Shown here: in pieces, positions 34,992 through 45,170 of the stretch
Position numbering within the stretch: the first letter of the stretch is position 1
Layout of the letters: each line of letters starts with the position of its first letter
Assembly (NCBI GenBank): GCA_028673005.1
Contig: CM054114.1
Location: forward strand, 26,402,869 to 26,466,868
DNA from: Tanypteryx hageni
Lineage: Eukaryota > Arthropoda > Insecta > Odonata > Petaluridae
DNA length: 64,000 nt
Direction of reading: 5' to 3'
The notes under the pieces: generated by a model
What the model was told of the DNA's origin: nothing
The model's database searches: none
Seen by the model: only the letters and a program-made list of their open reading frames with translations
Translations under genes and position numbers: made by a program

Positions 34992-35955
34992 AATTGAGCT
35001 ACTAACGATATATATATTAATGTATTTACTTTGAAATCAGAAAATTATATTTCCTTATATGGTGGTAGTCCTGCATTATATGTACGCTCGAAACATGTTC
35101 ATTTCATTTTGCCATTCTATACTCGTCCTACAAGCGAAATTTCTTTTTGAAATGGGTTAGCTAAAAACTCCCAAACTAATAGTTACAGAAAATTCTAACC
35201 TTGAAATTGTGGTAGTCCTGTTTTGCCGACCCTGTTGAAATGTGCTGTTTTGGTTATTTATCGTATTTATATGAAGATTATATGTATCATACTGGATTAA
35301 AATTCATTCTGTCAGTTCTCTATAAATACGTGTTAAAATATAATTTTACTTTTATTGTGGCAGCCCTGCTCCTTATCTCTGCTTTAAACATCTTGATTTC
35401 ATTATGGTATGTTGTACAAATTTTATATACAGAATTTAGTTGAAATCCGTTCAGGCAATTCCTTCCACATCCGTAATTACTGAAAGAATTTAATTTGTAT
35501 TTGTGGCACCCCTGTCTGGTTGATCCGGTACAAATATGCTATTATGGTTTTGTATATATGTTTACATCATAAATTTTAAATTTGGTTGAAATCGATGTTT
35601 ACAGTTCAACGCAAATACTTGTAAAATAATTTTTTTTACTTGTATTGTGGCAGCCTTAATCTCTATATCAACATTAAAAATACGGAATTTGTTTTTTAAT
35701 GTTGAACACGTTTTTAATACGAAATTTCTTTGAAATCGGTTCATCCAATTCCTTCCAAATTTATAATTACCTAAAAGATTAATTTTGCAATTTTGGCACC
35801 CCTGCAAAGTCGTCTCGGTCGAAATATCTCATTTTGGTCATTAATTTATGTGAAAATTCTGTGTAGCAAATTTGTTTGAAATCGGTTAAGCCAATTCTTC
35901 CCTGATATATGCGTACAGACGGACGGACATCACGAAGATAACTGCTCTACGGACC
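34992..35955 (-). mobile_element. Family B element, copy B2
   Basis: Minus-strand copy with at least four module marks (GTGGTAGTCCTG, GTGGCAGCCCTG, GTGGCACCCCTG, GTGGCAGCC, TTGGCACCCC). It ends on the right in CGTACAGACGGACGGACATC and CACGAAGATAA, just short of the left-end palindrome, which is lost. The right-end hairpin is also missing. Confidence 0.75.
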
Positions 35956-36235
35956 AAATTTGTGATACATAATCAAGGAATTTTGCTTGGAATTGTATGC
36001 ATCCAATGAACGGCAATGTAGAAGGAACCTCCAAAAAGGGTGACGATCATCAGCGTTGGCTGCAGGTGCTCATACCAAATATCGATTTTTCCCAGGAAAC
36101 CGACAAAACGCGGGAGTTGAAGTCTCTCTCCGGACCTGGTGTGATTTTAGGTCCCAGTGCCTTAGAGGGAACGCCTAACACCCTCACAAGAAGAAATACT
36201 TTTTGTGGAATGGGGTGAGGAATTGTAAGAGATTG

Positions 36236-36470
36236 GACTTCCACGAAAAGGGTTCGAATCCAGGCAATGGCTGGTTTTTCCTACCCGGGGTTGCCCCGCC
36301 CCCTAATTGTGTGTGGAGGATATGCAAGTCAGCCCTCGGTCCATCGGGAGGTCATGCAAAGTGACCCATTCTCGCAAATGGTGGGCTAATGCTTGCACCG
36401 GATATTCCTCACTGAAAAGTCTTGTGCTGAGCAGTTGCTAGCTTCCCGTTATCCTTGCGTGGAAGATTGA
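36236..36470 (+). mobile_element. SINE-like repeat
   Basis: It begins with a T-arm-like GGGTTCGAATCC at 36249. GGTTTTTCCTACCC, GTCCATCGGGAGGTCATGC and GGTGGGCTAATGCTTGCACC follow. The GGCTAATGC-GGCACCGG block also occurs in the SINE inserted at 39352-39614, so the two share a central domain. The right boundary meets family B sequence near 36478. Confidence 0.5.
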
Positions 36471-36477
36471 GCTGCTG

Positions 36478-37270
36478 TTGAATTGAAGGAATTTGCCCAA
36501 ACCGATTTCAACGAAAGTTTGTATGAAAGAGGAGTGCAACATAAAAAACAAAATCAAGATGTTAGTATAGATAAAGAAAGTAGGGCTGACAATACAATAA
36601 AAACTTATTTTTGCAAGTATTAGTGCTAAACTGTCCACATCAATTTTGACCAAATTTAATATTTATAATATACACATATACAAAACCATAATAGCATATT
36701 TGGGACTGGATCAGCCAAACAGGGCTGCCACAATTACAACAAACTCTGTCAGTAATTATGTATACGAAAGGAATTTATTTAATGCATAACAAATTAATTT
36801 TTATATAAGATTTATACAAAATACCATGTTAAAATCAAGAGGTTTAAAGCGGAGCTAAGGAACAGAGCTACCACAATAAAAATTTATATGATATTTCCAT
36901 TACAATTATGGATATTAACTAAATATGTAATATACAATTTTTATATAAATAAAAAACCAAAATAGCATACTTCAACCGGGTCGATTAAACAGTGCTACCA
37001 CAATATCAAGTTTAAAATCTTTCTTTAACTATGAATTTCGAAGGTATTGGCTGAATCGATTTCAAAGCAATTTCCTTTCTAGAGCGAGTACAGAATGGCA
37101 AATCTAAATGAATATGTTTATAACGCATCTAACAGCAAAAATAACATAGTATAAGGAAAAATAATTTTTCTGATTTCTAAGCAAATGCATTAGTTTACGA
37201 TTACATAAAATACGGTGAATTTGACAAAGAGCACTTCTGTGCCTCGGGTAACCCGTGTACGGGATGATTT
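36478..37270 (+). mobile_element. Family B element, copy B3 (first of a head-to-tail series)
   Basis: Left-truncated: it starts within a module (GGAATTTGCCCAAACCGATTT). It keeps three to four modules and the right end, with AAAGAGCACTTCTGTGCC and the hairpin CGGGTAACCCG at about 37246-37256. It is followed directly by B4. Confidence 0.75.
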
Positions 37271-37936
37271 TACTGCTTTTCGTCATTGATGAAAAGCACT
37301 ATTATCTTTGGGATGTCCGTCCGTCCATATGCATATTTCAGAGAAGAATTGGCTGAACCGATTTAAACCAAATTTGGTACACAAAATCTCCACACAAATA
37401 CATGAACAAAATGACACATATAAATCTCTTTCAGTAATTAAGGATTTGGAAGGAATTGGCTGAACGGATTTGAATTAAACTTTATTTATATTTTTTTCAG
37501 CGTACTATAATGAAATCTTAATGTTTAAATCGGAGTTAAAGAGCAGGACTACCACAAGTAAAATATTATTTCTTTTACACGTATTTCTAGAGATCTGACC
37601 CCATGGATTTTAACCAACTATGGTATATATAATTTTTATATATAAATAAATAACCAAAATATCATATTTCAACCGGATCGACTAAGCAGGGTTACCACAA
37701 TATAAAGGTTAGTATTTTTCTGTAACTGTGAATTTCGAAGATATTGGCTGAACAGATTTCAAAGAAATTTCGTTTGTAGGGTGAGTATAGAATGGCAAAA
37801 CGAAATGAACATGTTTAAAACGAAAGGTAGAGCTACCACAATATATGCAAACAATGTTCTGCGTACGATTATGCTACGGCGAATTTGACGGAAAGCACTT
37901 CTGTAACACGGAATATCGTGTACATCCCTACATTTT
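37271..37936 (+). mobile_element. Family B element, copy B4
   Basis: The left end TGCTTTTCGTCATTGATGAAAAGCAC is followed by GATGTCCGTCCGTCC, the modules, and a right end with TTGACGGAAAGCA and a decayed hairpin ACGGAATATCGTG. Its right end joins the left end of B5 within a few bases. Confidence 0.8.
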
Positions 37937-38396
37937 TAAGTGCTTTTCGTCATTGCTGAAAAGCACTTTTTTCTTCGTGATGTCCGTCCGTCCGTCCGTA
38001 AGTTTATATCAGGGAAGAATTGGATTAACCGATATTAGCCAAATTTTCTGCGTAGACTCTTCGTATAAATATATGACCGAAATGACATATTTGGACCGAA
38101 TCGAAAAGCAGGGGTGCCACAATTGCAAAATAAATCTTTTCCGTCATGAAATTTGAAGGAATTGTCCCAACCGATTTCAACGAAATTTTGCATGAAGGAG
38201 GTGTGCAACATAAAAAAAACAAATCAATATTTTTAATATAGATATAGAAAGCAGGACTGTCATAATACAAGTAATAAAAATCATTTTACACGTATTTATG
38301 TTAAAATCTTTACATATATAATATATATTATGTAGACATATATATAAAACTATAATAGAATATTTGGACTATATCAACCAAACAGGGGTGCCACAG
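37937..38396 (+). mobile_element. Family B element, copy B5 (right-truncated)
   Basis: The left palindrome AGTGCTTTTCGTCATTGCTGAAAAGCACT is intact, then GATGTCCGTCCGTCCGTCCG. About two modules follow before the sequence stops matching near 38396, just after a GGGTGCCACA module mark. Confidence 0.75.
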
Positions 38397-38400
38397 CCGT

Positions 38401-39173
38401 CTCCTAAAAAACAAACGCACTACACCTTCCGACATATCACGAAGAAAATTTTTTCAGGCGACGGAGCCTGAAGAAAGAGAGATTAGTATCATAAAAAATT
38501 CAGCAGAGACATACATATTGAGGAATCTGGAGTGAGGTGGTCGTCTTGTTGATAAGAAAGCAAGGGAGTCTCTTGACGAAATCAATGCGCTTGCATTCGA
38601 TCTCACGAAGATATCCACGTCCCTTCGCCATGCCTCACGGAACCCATCGCCTGCTTGGAGAATATTGGATGCTCCGCCGCTTGTTCTCTTTCCTTTATTT
38701 ATTCGTATACGAATCTGCGTGGAAGGTCGGACCACGAATCGTAAGGTCGCCTTTTTCTCCATGCTAACGTAAGTTAATTTCCTCCGAAATAGCGTATCCC
38801 CCCATTTACATGCGATGCGAGTCTATCGATACGGCAAAGTGTCGTGCGCCCGCGGCATTTTTTCCTACTTGGTAATGTTCCTACGACACGAAGATAATGT
38901 TTACTGGGTAAGTAAGCTGCGACAGGGGGATTCATATAAAGATGGTTCTCGTCTCGTGTTTATACATTTTTATGCAAGATATTACAAAGAAAAATATTAG
39001 AATTCGAGGTTTTGATGGATATGCACGCTTTAGTTGCCAAAAAGAAGTGTTTTTTTCGATTCCGTCATTCTGTGGTCTGCCTGTGCTCTATTGGATAAAC
39101 GGTTTGATATAATCCGATGAAATCTGATATTTATGTAGGGAACCAGCCGAAAAAGATAAGTCGTATCGCGCAA
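38401..39173. other. Gene-less stretch, unassigned
   Basis: Moderately GC-rich between 38500 and 38900. The open frames (102 codons minus, 76 codons plus) overlap on opposite strands and have no recognisable domain. Confidence 0.4.
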
Positions 39174-39181
39174 CAATAGAG

Positions 39182-39790
39182 CAGGGGTGGGCAAACGTTT
39201 TACGTGACGGGCCGCATTAACAGTTGCAGCTTCTTATGTTGCATTAACAGATAAAAATGCTTCGGAGGGCCACGTTACAGTTCGCATCGGAAGTTATTTG
39301 AGATAATGCGAGGGGTTCTGTTAAGGAAAAGAAGAATTTTTTCTAAGGTCGCCTGGTCCACAGTTTGTGTGGTTTGAGAAGACCGCGCAAATTCAGCGTT
39401 CCGTCCTTCGGAAGGGACATTTAGCCATTGCCCCCCTTGGTGTTTTTCGTTAAGAGTAGGCTAATGCCGGCACCGGGTTTCTCTTCTCCCTTGCTATCCA
39501 GCTATTCACTGCACTAACTCTTAGATATCCATCGCGCGTAGGCAAGAGGTGAATCAGCTGGGAACACACATTAGTATGTGACCCTTTGGTTAGTGAAAGT
39601 CAATAATAAATAATATGTTATCCCCATAACGTCACTGATAAAGGTTTTCCGGTCATAATTTTAAGCTGCAAATATAAAATTATCTGCAGGTATTTTATAT
39701 TACAGGTCGCTTTCATAATCGCATCGCGGACCACATGAAATGCCCTCGAGGGCCATATTTGACCCGTGGGCCGTGGTTTGCCCACCCCTG
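39182..39790 (+). mobile_element. hAT MITE with CAGGGGTGGGCAAAC ends
   Basis: The termini CAGGGGTGGGCAAACG and, at the right, GTTTGCCCACCCCTG are perfect inverted repeats over 15 bases. GGGCCGCATT and GGGCCATATTTGACCC lie just inside. The flanks CAATAGAG and CAATATTT agree in the first 5 of 8 bases. The ends recall the SPIN-like type of hAT elements. The interior is non-coding and holds a SINE. An uninterrupted but decayed relative lies at 1795-2010. Confidence 0.85.
39352..39614 (+). mobile_element. SINE inserted in hAT MITE
   Basis: Absent from the paralogous MITE at 1795-2010. The body has CCGTCCTTCGGAAGGGACAT, GTTAAGAGTAGGCTAATGCC and GGCACCGGGTTTCTC. The 3' side ends in a TAATAAATAAT microsatellite. 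The middle shares the GGCTAATGC-GGCACCGG block with the SINE at 36236-36470. A tRNA-like head is not obvious, so this copy may be 5'-truncated. Confidence 0.6.
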
Positions 39791-40041
39791 CAATATTTCA
39801 TTTTTGTCGAGTTACACGACAATAGACGTAAGGATTTTCATTAAAGTTTATCTATTCACGGGGATTGTTGCCTTTAACTAGTGTTACCAAACGCTCTCTT
39901 TTAGCCGGATTCGTCCTCTTTTTTGGTCTAAAATTTGCGTCCGGGCGATTTTTTTTTAATTTGTCAAATTGTCCGGCTTTTTCAATGTGGCAACACTATC
40001 CGACTCGGTTGCATAGACGAGCAGCAGCGGTCGTGTTGACC

Positions 40042-40383
40042 TTGATTATTTGGAGAAATGGGTGAAACCCCTGGAGGACATCTGTCGTTTCACATGGATG
40101 ACACCGAACTGGAATGATGAGGAATCTTCTGTCCAATACCGGACAGATGAAGTTCCAATTGACGATGTGAAGTGCTATGACCAATTAAACAATCCGAAGA
40201 AAGGCACATAAATGACGAAGGGTTCAATGATATGCTAGCAGACCATAAATGGATATTTTGAAAACTATAATAATAATATTGAGTTCCAATCAGAATTGTT
40301 GAAGATCGCACAGTTCCCCTTTGCAATTCTGCCACACAATGCAAATGTGGAGAGTACTAGAAAAACAATCCAGCACTCCTGAA
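40042..40383 (+). pseudogene. hAT transposase C-terminal remnant
   Basis: The + strand frame reads EFQSELLKIAQFPFAILPHN followed by ANVESTRK to a stop. This resembles the dimerisation block near the C terminus of hAT transposases (a hydrophobic LLxIA-FPFAIP-HNANVER pattern). Upstream the frame (PLEDICRFTWMTPNW) is broken by stops near 40211 and 40235. The catalytic core and BED finger are not present. Confidence 0.5.
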
Positions 40384-40729
40384 ACAGATTTTATCAACAA
40401 ACAAGTAGGGGTGTACATGGGTTTCCCGTGGTACAGAAGTGCTTTTCGTCAAATTCGCCGCAGTATAATCGTATATTAATGTATTTGGTTTGGAATCAGA
40501 AAATTGTTTTTCCTTATATTGTAGTAGCCCTGCTTTTTTTATCTGTTCTAAACATATTCATCTCGTTTTCCTATTCTATATTCGCCCTATAAACGAAATT
40601 TCTTTGAAATCCGTTGAGTCAATACCTTCGAAGTTTGTAGTTACGGAAAAATTCTAACCTTGATATTGTGTTAGCCCCGTTTAGTCTACCCGGTTGAAAT
40701 CTGATGCTTTGTTTATTTATTAATATGAG

Positions 40730-40735
<6 letters not shown>

Positions 40736-40772
<37 letters not shown>
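40736..40772. repeat. (TA)n microsatellite in B6
   Basis: About 18 TA units, grown within an AT-rich spot of the B6 module. Confidence 0.9.
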
Positions 40773-40775
<3 letters not shown>

Positions 40776-41113
40776 ATGCTGTCAGTTCTCTAGAAATACG
40801 TTTCAAAAAATAATATTTTACTTGTGGTAGCCCTGCTTTTTAACTCCGATTTAAATATTTAATTTCATTGGTTCCACGTCAAAACAGCGAACGTCAGAAC
40901 AGCGAACGTCAAAACAGCGCACGTCAAAACAGCGAAAACAAAAACGGCGAATGGACAAAACAGCGAACGTCAAAACAGCGAACGTGAAAATGGCTGAACT
41001 AAATATAGCAAAATACATTTCATCTACATCTACATCTACATTATACCCTGCAAGTCACCTTTTCGGTGGATGGCAGGGGGTGCAGTGCACCAAGGGTCCA
41101 TAGTTTTCCTACG

Positions 41114-44100
41114 TTATTTTTTCCTATTATGGTCTCTTATCGTCCTAGGGAAAAACGATCCTCTATATCGCTCCGTTCTGCAGTCGATCTCGCGAATCTT
41201 ATCCTCACTGTCCTGCCTTCCGAAATACGTCGGGCTTCTGATAAGTCCTACTACCTCATTCGCTAGTCCCTCCGACATAAATTTTTCCAGTAGTTTAATT
41301 CTAGCCTGCAGCCTACGTTCCTCTAACGATGTCCATTTCAGATTTTCTATTAATGATGTTACGCTTTGTTTACTATCGTAATTCCTCTTTACAAATCTAG
41401 CTGCCCTGGGCTGAACCTTTTCTATCTCGTTAGTGAGTCCCTTTTCGTAAGGATCCCACACAGCTGAAGCATATTCGACCTGCGGTCGAACCAAGGATAA
41501 ATAGCATAATTCTTTCACTTTTTCGGAGCTATTTCGAACTATTCTCCCTATAAAGGCCAGCTTTTTGTTAGCGGCACCTATCAATCGGCGAATGTGGGTG
41601 TCCCACGAGAGATCACGATGGATCGTGACTCCGAGGTATTTAATCGAGTCTGAAACTGGAATCTCTACTCCGTCCAACGAATAATTATTATTCAACGAGA
41701 TACTCTTGGTTCTCCAGAAGTTGATGACGCAGCTTTTCTTTTGGTTTATCTCTAACTGCCATTCCTTACACCATGCAGAAATAGCTTCTAGGTCATTTTG
41801 GAGATACTGGTGGTCTTCCGGATTGCTTATTTCTCTATAGATGACGGTGTCGTCCGCGAAAAGCCTAATTTTACTTCTGACTACTGAGCTGATATCGTTT
41901 ATATAAATTAGAAATAATAACGGACCAATTACACTACCCTGTGGAACGCCAGAGACAACCTCCACTAAGTTCGAAGATTTCCCATCTATAACAACCATCT
42001 GCTTCCTATGATTTAAAAATTCACGGATCCAACTAACGATTTTAGAATTTACGCCTAAGGTTTCTAATTTCGTTATTAACTTCCTGTGAGGTACCTTATC
42101 AAAGGCTTTCCTAAAATCTAAGAAGATGGCATCGACCTGCGTATTCTTTTCTCCGCTTCTCAGTAAACAATTAACAAAAAGACCGAGCTGAGTATCACAT
42201 GACCTACCTTTCCTGAAGCCGTGTTGACAATCATCTAACAATAAATTACTATCAAGAAATCGCATTATGTTGCTAACGAGTATATGTTCGAGAATCTTAC
42301 ACGATATCGAAGTTAAAGAAATCGGCCTGTAATTTTCTGGGTTCTCCTTGTCTCCGCCCTTATGAATTGGGGTAACGTGCGCTAACCTCCAGTCGCTAGG
42401 GACCTCTGCGCGAGAAATGGATTTCTCGAAGATTATCCGAAGAAAAGGTGCTATTTCTTCTGCTAATTCTTTTAAAACGCGAGCAGGAATTTCTTCGGGG
42501 CCAGTGGCTTTGTTATGTCTGATGGAACTTAATTGCTTTGCTATTCCCACCTCAGAAAATACTATATCGTCCATCAGGTCCCCCCTTATTGCGGGTGCAT
42601 AATGTACGCAATGGTCGCTGACGGCTGTGAATGCTTTTACAAAATGACCGTTTAACAGGTTGGCTTTCTCTACGCTATCATGAATAACGTCACCCGAGTC
42701 ATTACGCAGGGAAGGTATTGTAGGGCCTCTACCTTGGACCTCTCTCACATAGGACCAAAACGCTTTAGGGTCCTCCTTCAAATAATTATTTAATACCTTA
42801 TTCCGGAAGTTAGTAAAAGCCTCGCGCATAGTAGTTCTCGCTTTAGCGCGGGATTCCTTATACGTCTTAACTTTAGTTGCTCTAAATTCATCGGATGATG
42901 TAGACTGCATATTTTTTATTTTCGCGTGGCATATTCTCTGACGCCTAAGCGCACTCCTAACTTGCTTATTGTACCAACGTGGCTCTTTATTGTCGACCTT
43001 CGATTTAATTGGAATGTACTTATCGATACTCTCTAGCATTATATCCTTGAATAGTTTCCATGACGACTCAGCACCTGATCGTTCGGTCATATCACGGAAG
43101 CCAGGTAGTATTTCTCGTAGGCGCGACCTGAAGCTTGAAAAGTTTGCCCTAGCAAATATATAAAACTTTCTTTGAGGCTTGGGGTGCCTCTCGATTTTCA
43201 ACTTACACTCTGCATATACGGCCTGATGATCACTTATCCCATCTTCAATGGTGACTTTGTTTATTCTTTCTGGGACGTTAGTTGCTAATAAATCTAATAT
43301 GTTTCCCAATCGCGTTGGCTTTCTGACTAATTGAAGGAGAGAGTGCTCGCAGAATGTTTCGATTAATGCCTCACAGGATTCGCGTTCTTTACCTCTAGAT
43401 TCGAAACATAGATTTTCCCAATCAATTGAGTGTAAGTTAAAGTCACCACCGACTATAACGATACCATCTTGATTTATCAGTCTAAGCTTTGATAATTGTT
43501 TCTCGAGACTTAAAATACAATCTACACCAGCGTTAGGTGTCCTGTAAAACGAGCATATGAACACCTTCTTGGAGCCATCTTTACCTATGCGGCACCAAAC
43601 ACTCTCGATATCCTTGTCACTTATCGGAATCTCACTGCTATCGTACTTATCGCTAACCGCTATGAAAACTCCCCCGCCCGATCTATTAGCGCGATCTTTT
43701 CTATAGACACGATAGTCTCTAGGAAATATCTCCTGACTCTGAATTTCACCCGTTAACCAACTTTCTGTGCCTATCACGACGTCGGCATGCAGACTGCGAA
43801 TAACATGCTCGAACTCAGCAATTTTCCTACGGATGCTGCGACAGTTCAGTACGACGACGTTTAATTTCTCACTATCACTTCGCATGCTAATCTCACCCTT
43901 GACTTTCTCTTCCACTCTAAAACTACATGCGCTCCCACCACAATCACTCCCACGACTGTATGGCGTCGCATCAAAATTGGAATTGCGACCCGTCGCGCCC
44001 TTAACGGAACATTCTATCAATGACCTATCGCGAAATTGGTGCTGCATGTCACGCTCGGTGTATATTCTATCATTAGATAATCTTGTGGGATTCTTATTTT

Positions 44101-44131
44101 CTACAAATGCATCGATTATCCCCTGACCCAA
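41114..44131 (-). CDS. Non-LTR retrotransposon ORF2: endonuclease-reverse transcriptase, intact
   Basis: The 1005-codon frame has no stop or shift and encodes the protein that nicks target DNA and primes reverse transcription there. Residues about 91-310 form an apurinic-type (EEP) endonuclease: LNCRSI near 95-100, GTESWL with the catalytic Glu near 123, GGDFNLHSIDW near 228-238, and GISDHQAV with the catalytic Asp-His near 301. Residues about 580-840 form the reverse transcriptase: PIHKGGDKENPENYRPISL, FLDFRKAFDKVPHR (motif A, about 670), GVPQGSVIGPLLF (motif B), LFADDTVIY (motif C, about 757-765) and KYLGVTIHRDLSW. A C-terminal Tyr/Trp-containing block (VRPQVEYASAVWDP) is typical of the CR1/L2/Jockey group. 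There is no RNase H domain. The first Met is used as the start. It lies 26 bases after the ORF1 stop, and initiation could be coupled to ORF1 termination. All catalytic residues looked for are present, so this copy inserted recently, yet ORF1 is truncated. Confidence 0.95.
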   Translation of the reverse strand: MGQGIIDAFVENKNPTRLSNDRIYTERDMQHQFRDRSLIECSVKGATGRNSNFDATPYSRGSDCGGSACSFRVEEKVKGEISMRSDSEKLNVVVLNCRSIRRKIAEFEHVIRSLHADVVIGTESWLTGEIQSQEIFPRDYRVYRKDRANRSGGGVFIAVSDKYDSSEIPISDKDIESVWCRIGKDGSKKVFICSFYRTPNAGVDCILSLEKQLSKLRLINQDGIVIVGGDFNLHSIDWENLCFESRGKERESCEALIETFCEHSLLQLVRKPTRLGNILDLLATNVPERINKVTIEDGISDHQAVYAECKLKIERHPKPQRKFYIFARANFSSFRSRLREILPGFRDMTERSGAESSWKLFKDIMLESIDKYIPIKSKVDNKEPRWYNKQVRSALRRQRICHAKIKNMQSTSSDEFRATKVKTYKESRAKARTTMREAFTNFRNKVLNNYLKEDPKAFWSYVREVQGRGPTIPSLRNDSGDVIHDSVEKANLLNGHFVKAFTAVSDHCVHYAPAIRGDLMDDIVFSEVGIAKQLSSIRHNKATGPEEIPARVLKELAEEIAPFLRIIFEKSISRAEVPSDWRLAHVTPIHKGGDKENPENYRPISLTSISCKILEHILVSNIMRFLDSNLLLDDCQHGFRKGRSCDTQLGLFVNCLLRSGEKNTQVDAIFLDFRKAFDKVPHRKLITKLETLGVNSKIVSWIREFLNHRKQMVVIDGKSSNLVEVVSGVPQGSVIGPLLFLIYINDISSVVRSKIRLFADDTVIYREISNPEDHQYLQNDLEAISAWCKEWQLEINQKKSCVINFWRTKSISLNNNYSLDGVEIPVSDSIKYLGVTIHRDLSWDTHIRRLIGAANKKLAFIGRIVRNSSEKVKELCYLSLVRPQVEYASAVWDPYEKGLTNEIEKVQPRAARFVKRNYDSKQSVTSLIENLKWTSLEERRLQARIKLLEKFMSEGLANEVVGLIRSPTYFGRQDSEDKIREIDCRTERYRGSFFPRTIRDHNRKK

Positions 44132-44157
44132 AACTGACCTACACCCTGCCCTACTCT

Positions 44158-44380
44158 CTAGCCTAAAAAATCCCTACTGTGCTCGAGAATCCTACTCGCT
44201 ACTCTCTGAGCCGATTCGGGCGTGTAGTGAACACCAGAGTGATCCAGTGGTGCCCTGCACGATTCGATATTCGGTCGTAGGTCGACGAAGTCCACTCCCA
44301 AGTCCCGACAGAAATTCCACAGCCTTCGGTTCAGACCTTCAACTCTACTCCAAACATTTACATATAACCTCTGCAAGCCG
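44158..44380 (-). pseudogene. LINE ORF1 C-terminal fragment, SGNH-esterase type
   Basis: About 74 residues before the stop read SRVEGLNRRLWNFCRDLGV followed by DFVDLRP and PLDHSGVHYTPESAQRVASR. The DxxGVHxT block matches the catalytic Asp-His motif of SGNH/GDSL hydrolases, which form the ORF1 esterase of some CR1/L2-type LINEs. The Ser and Gly/Asn blocks are lost because the element is truncated near 44390. The open frame continues upstream to 44709 only by chance. Confidence 0.7.
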
Positions 44381-44390
44381 CCAATGGCAG

Positions 44391-45170
44391 GGGGAAAATA
44401 CAGTATATTATAATTATATGCGAATTTTAGAAATGTAAGTAATAAAGTCCATCCAAAATTCAATGGATTTGAGATAGAAATTCTAATTTTCGAATTTTTT
44501 AGGAGCATCGAAAAGTCGAAAAATTTACCGAGATACATACAAACGTATCGAAGGTCTCGTAGAGGATTACCACAATCGAGATAGATTAGATTTCTTGAAA
44601 GGAATCGCCCAAAATTTTCATCTTCAAGCATAAGGCTTTTTGAATTCATTATCTTTTGTAATATTTTTCTTACAATTTTTGACATACCATAAAAAAAAAG
44701 TACTTTCAAGTATTTTTTTAATGTTTTAACAGTAATTTGAAAATGTATTAGTTTTGACTTTTAATGTAAATAGATGTCCTTATTCATTAACTACATATTT
44801 TCTATTTCTTTCGTGCACTCTGTATCATAGTTGCCCATTATGTATAACTAAAGTACTTTAGATCTAAGTAATACGAATGGATTTTTTAAACGAATTTGGA
44901 GCCATAATAATATATCTTAAAAAAGTTTTTGATAATGAAACCAATAAAAAAACTAGCAAATGTCGTTCTTTTAAACTGACCTACTACCACTAAAAAATCT
45001 GGTAAATTTTTCTATAGAATGTAAAATTCGTTTCTTATGTTAATTTTAGTAATTCCAGTAAATTCAGCGCACTTTTGAAATATTCACTTATAACTATACT
45101 TTTCTGGTTTAACATTTCCGGCTATTTAAAATTTAATAACCTGCAATTATTTATTACCTATAACAGCTAC
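44391..45170. other. Non-coding interior of FB2
   Basis: AT-rich, no open frame of interest. The right end merges into the inner part of the FB2 right arm (TTTGCTAAACTGTGTTCAGCC). Confidence 0.6.

Larger units (their letters stand above)
41019..44390 (-). mobile_element. LINE (CR1/L2/Jockey-group), 5'-truncated in ORF1
   Basis: It runs on the minus strand from the partial ORF1 through the complete ORF2 to a 3' UTR that contains CACCGAAAAGGTGACTTGC (a small hairpin) and ends in a GATGTA microsatellite tail, (TGTAGA)n. A microsatellite in place of poly-A is usual for several CR1-group lineages. It interrupts FB2 just inside its left arm. Confidence 0.85.

Noticed and set aside
38454..38762. 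102-codon minus-strand frame in a GC-richer patch
   Set aside because: It overlaps a plus-strand frame of similar quality; neither has a domain or gene signals. It could be an exon of an unseen gene but nothing supports that.
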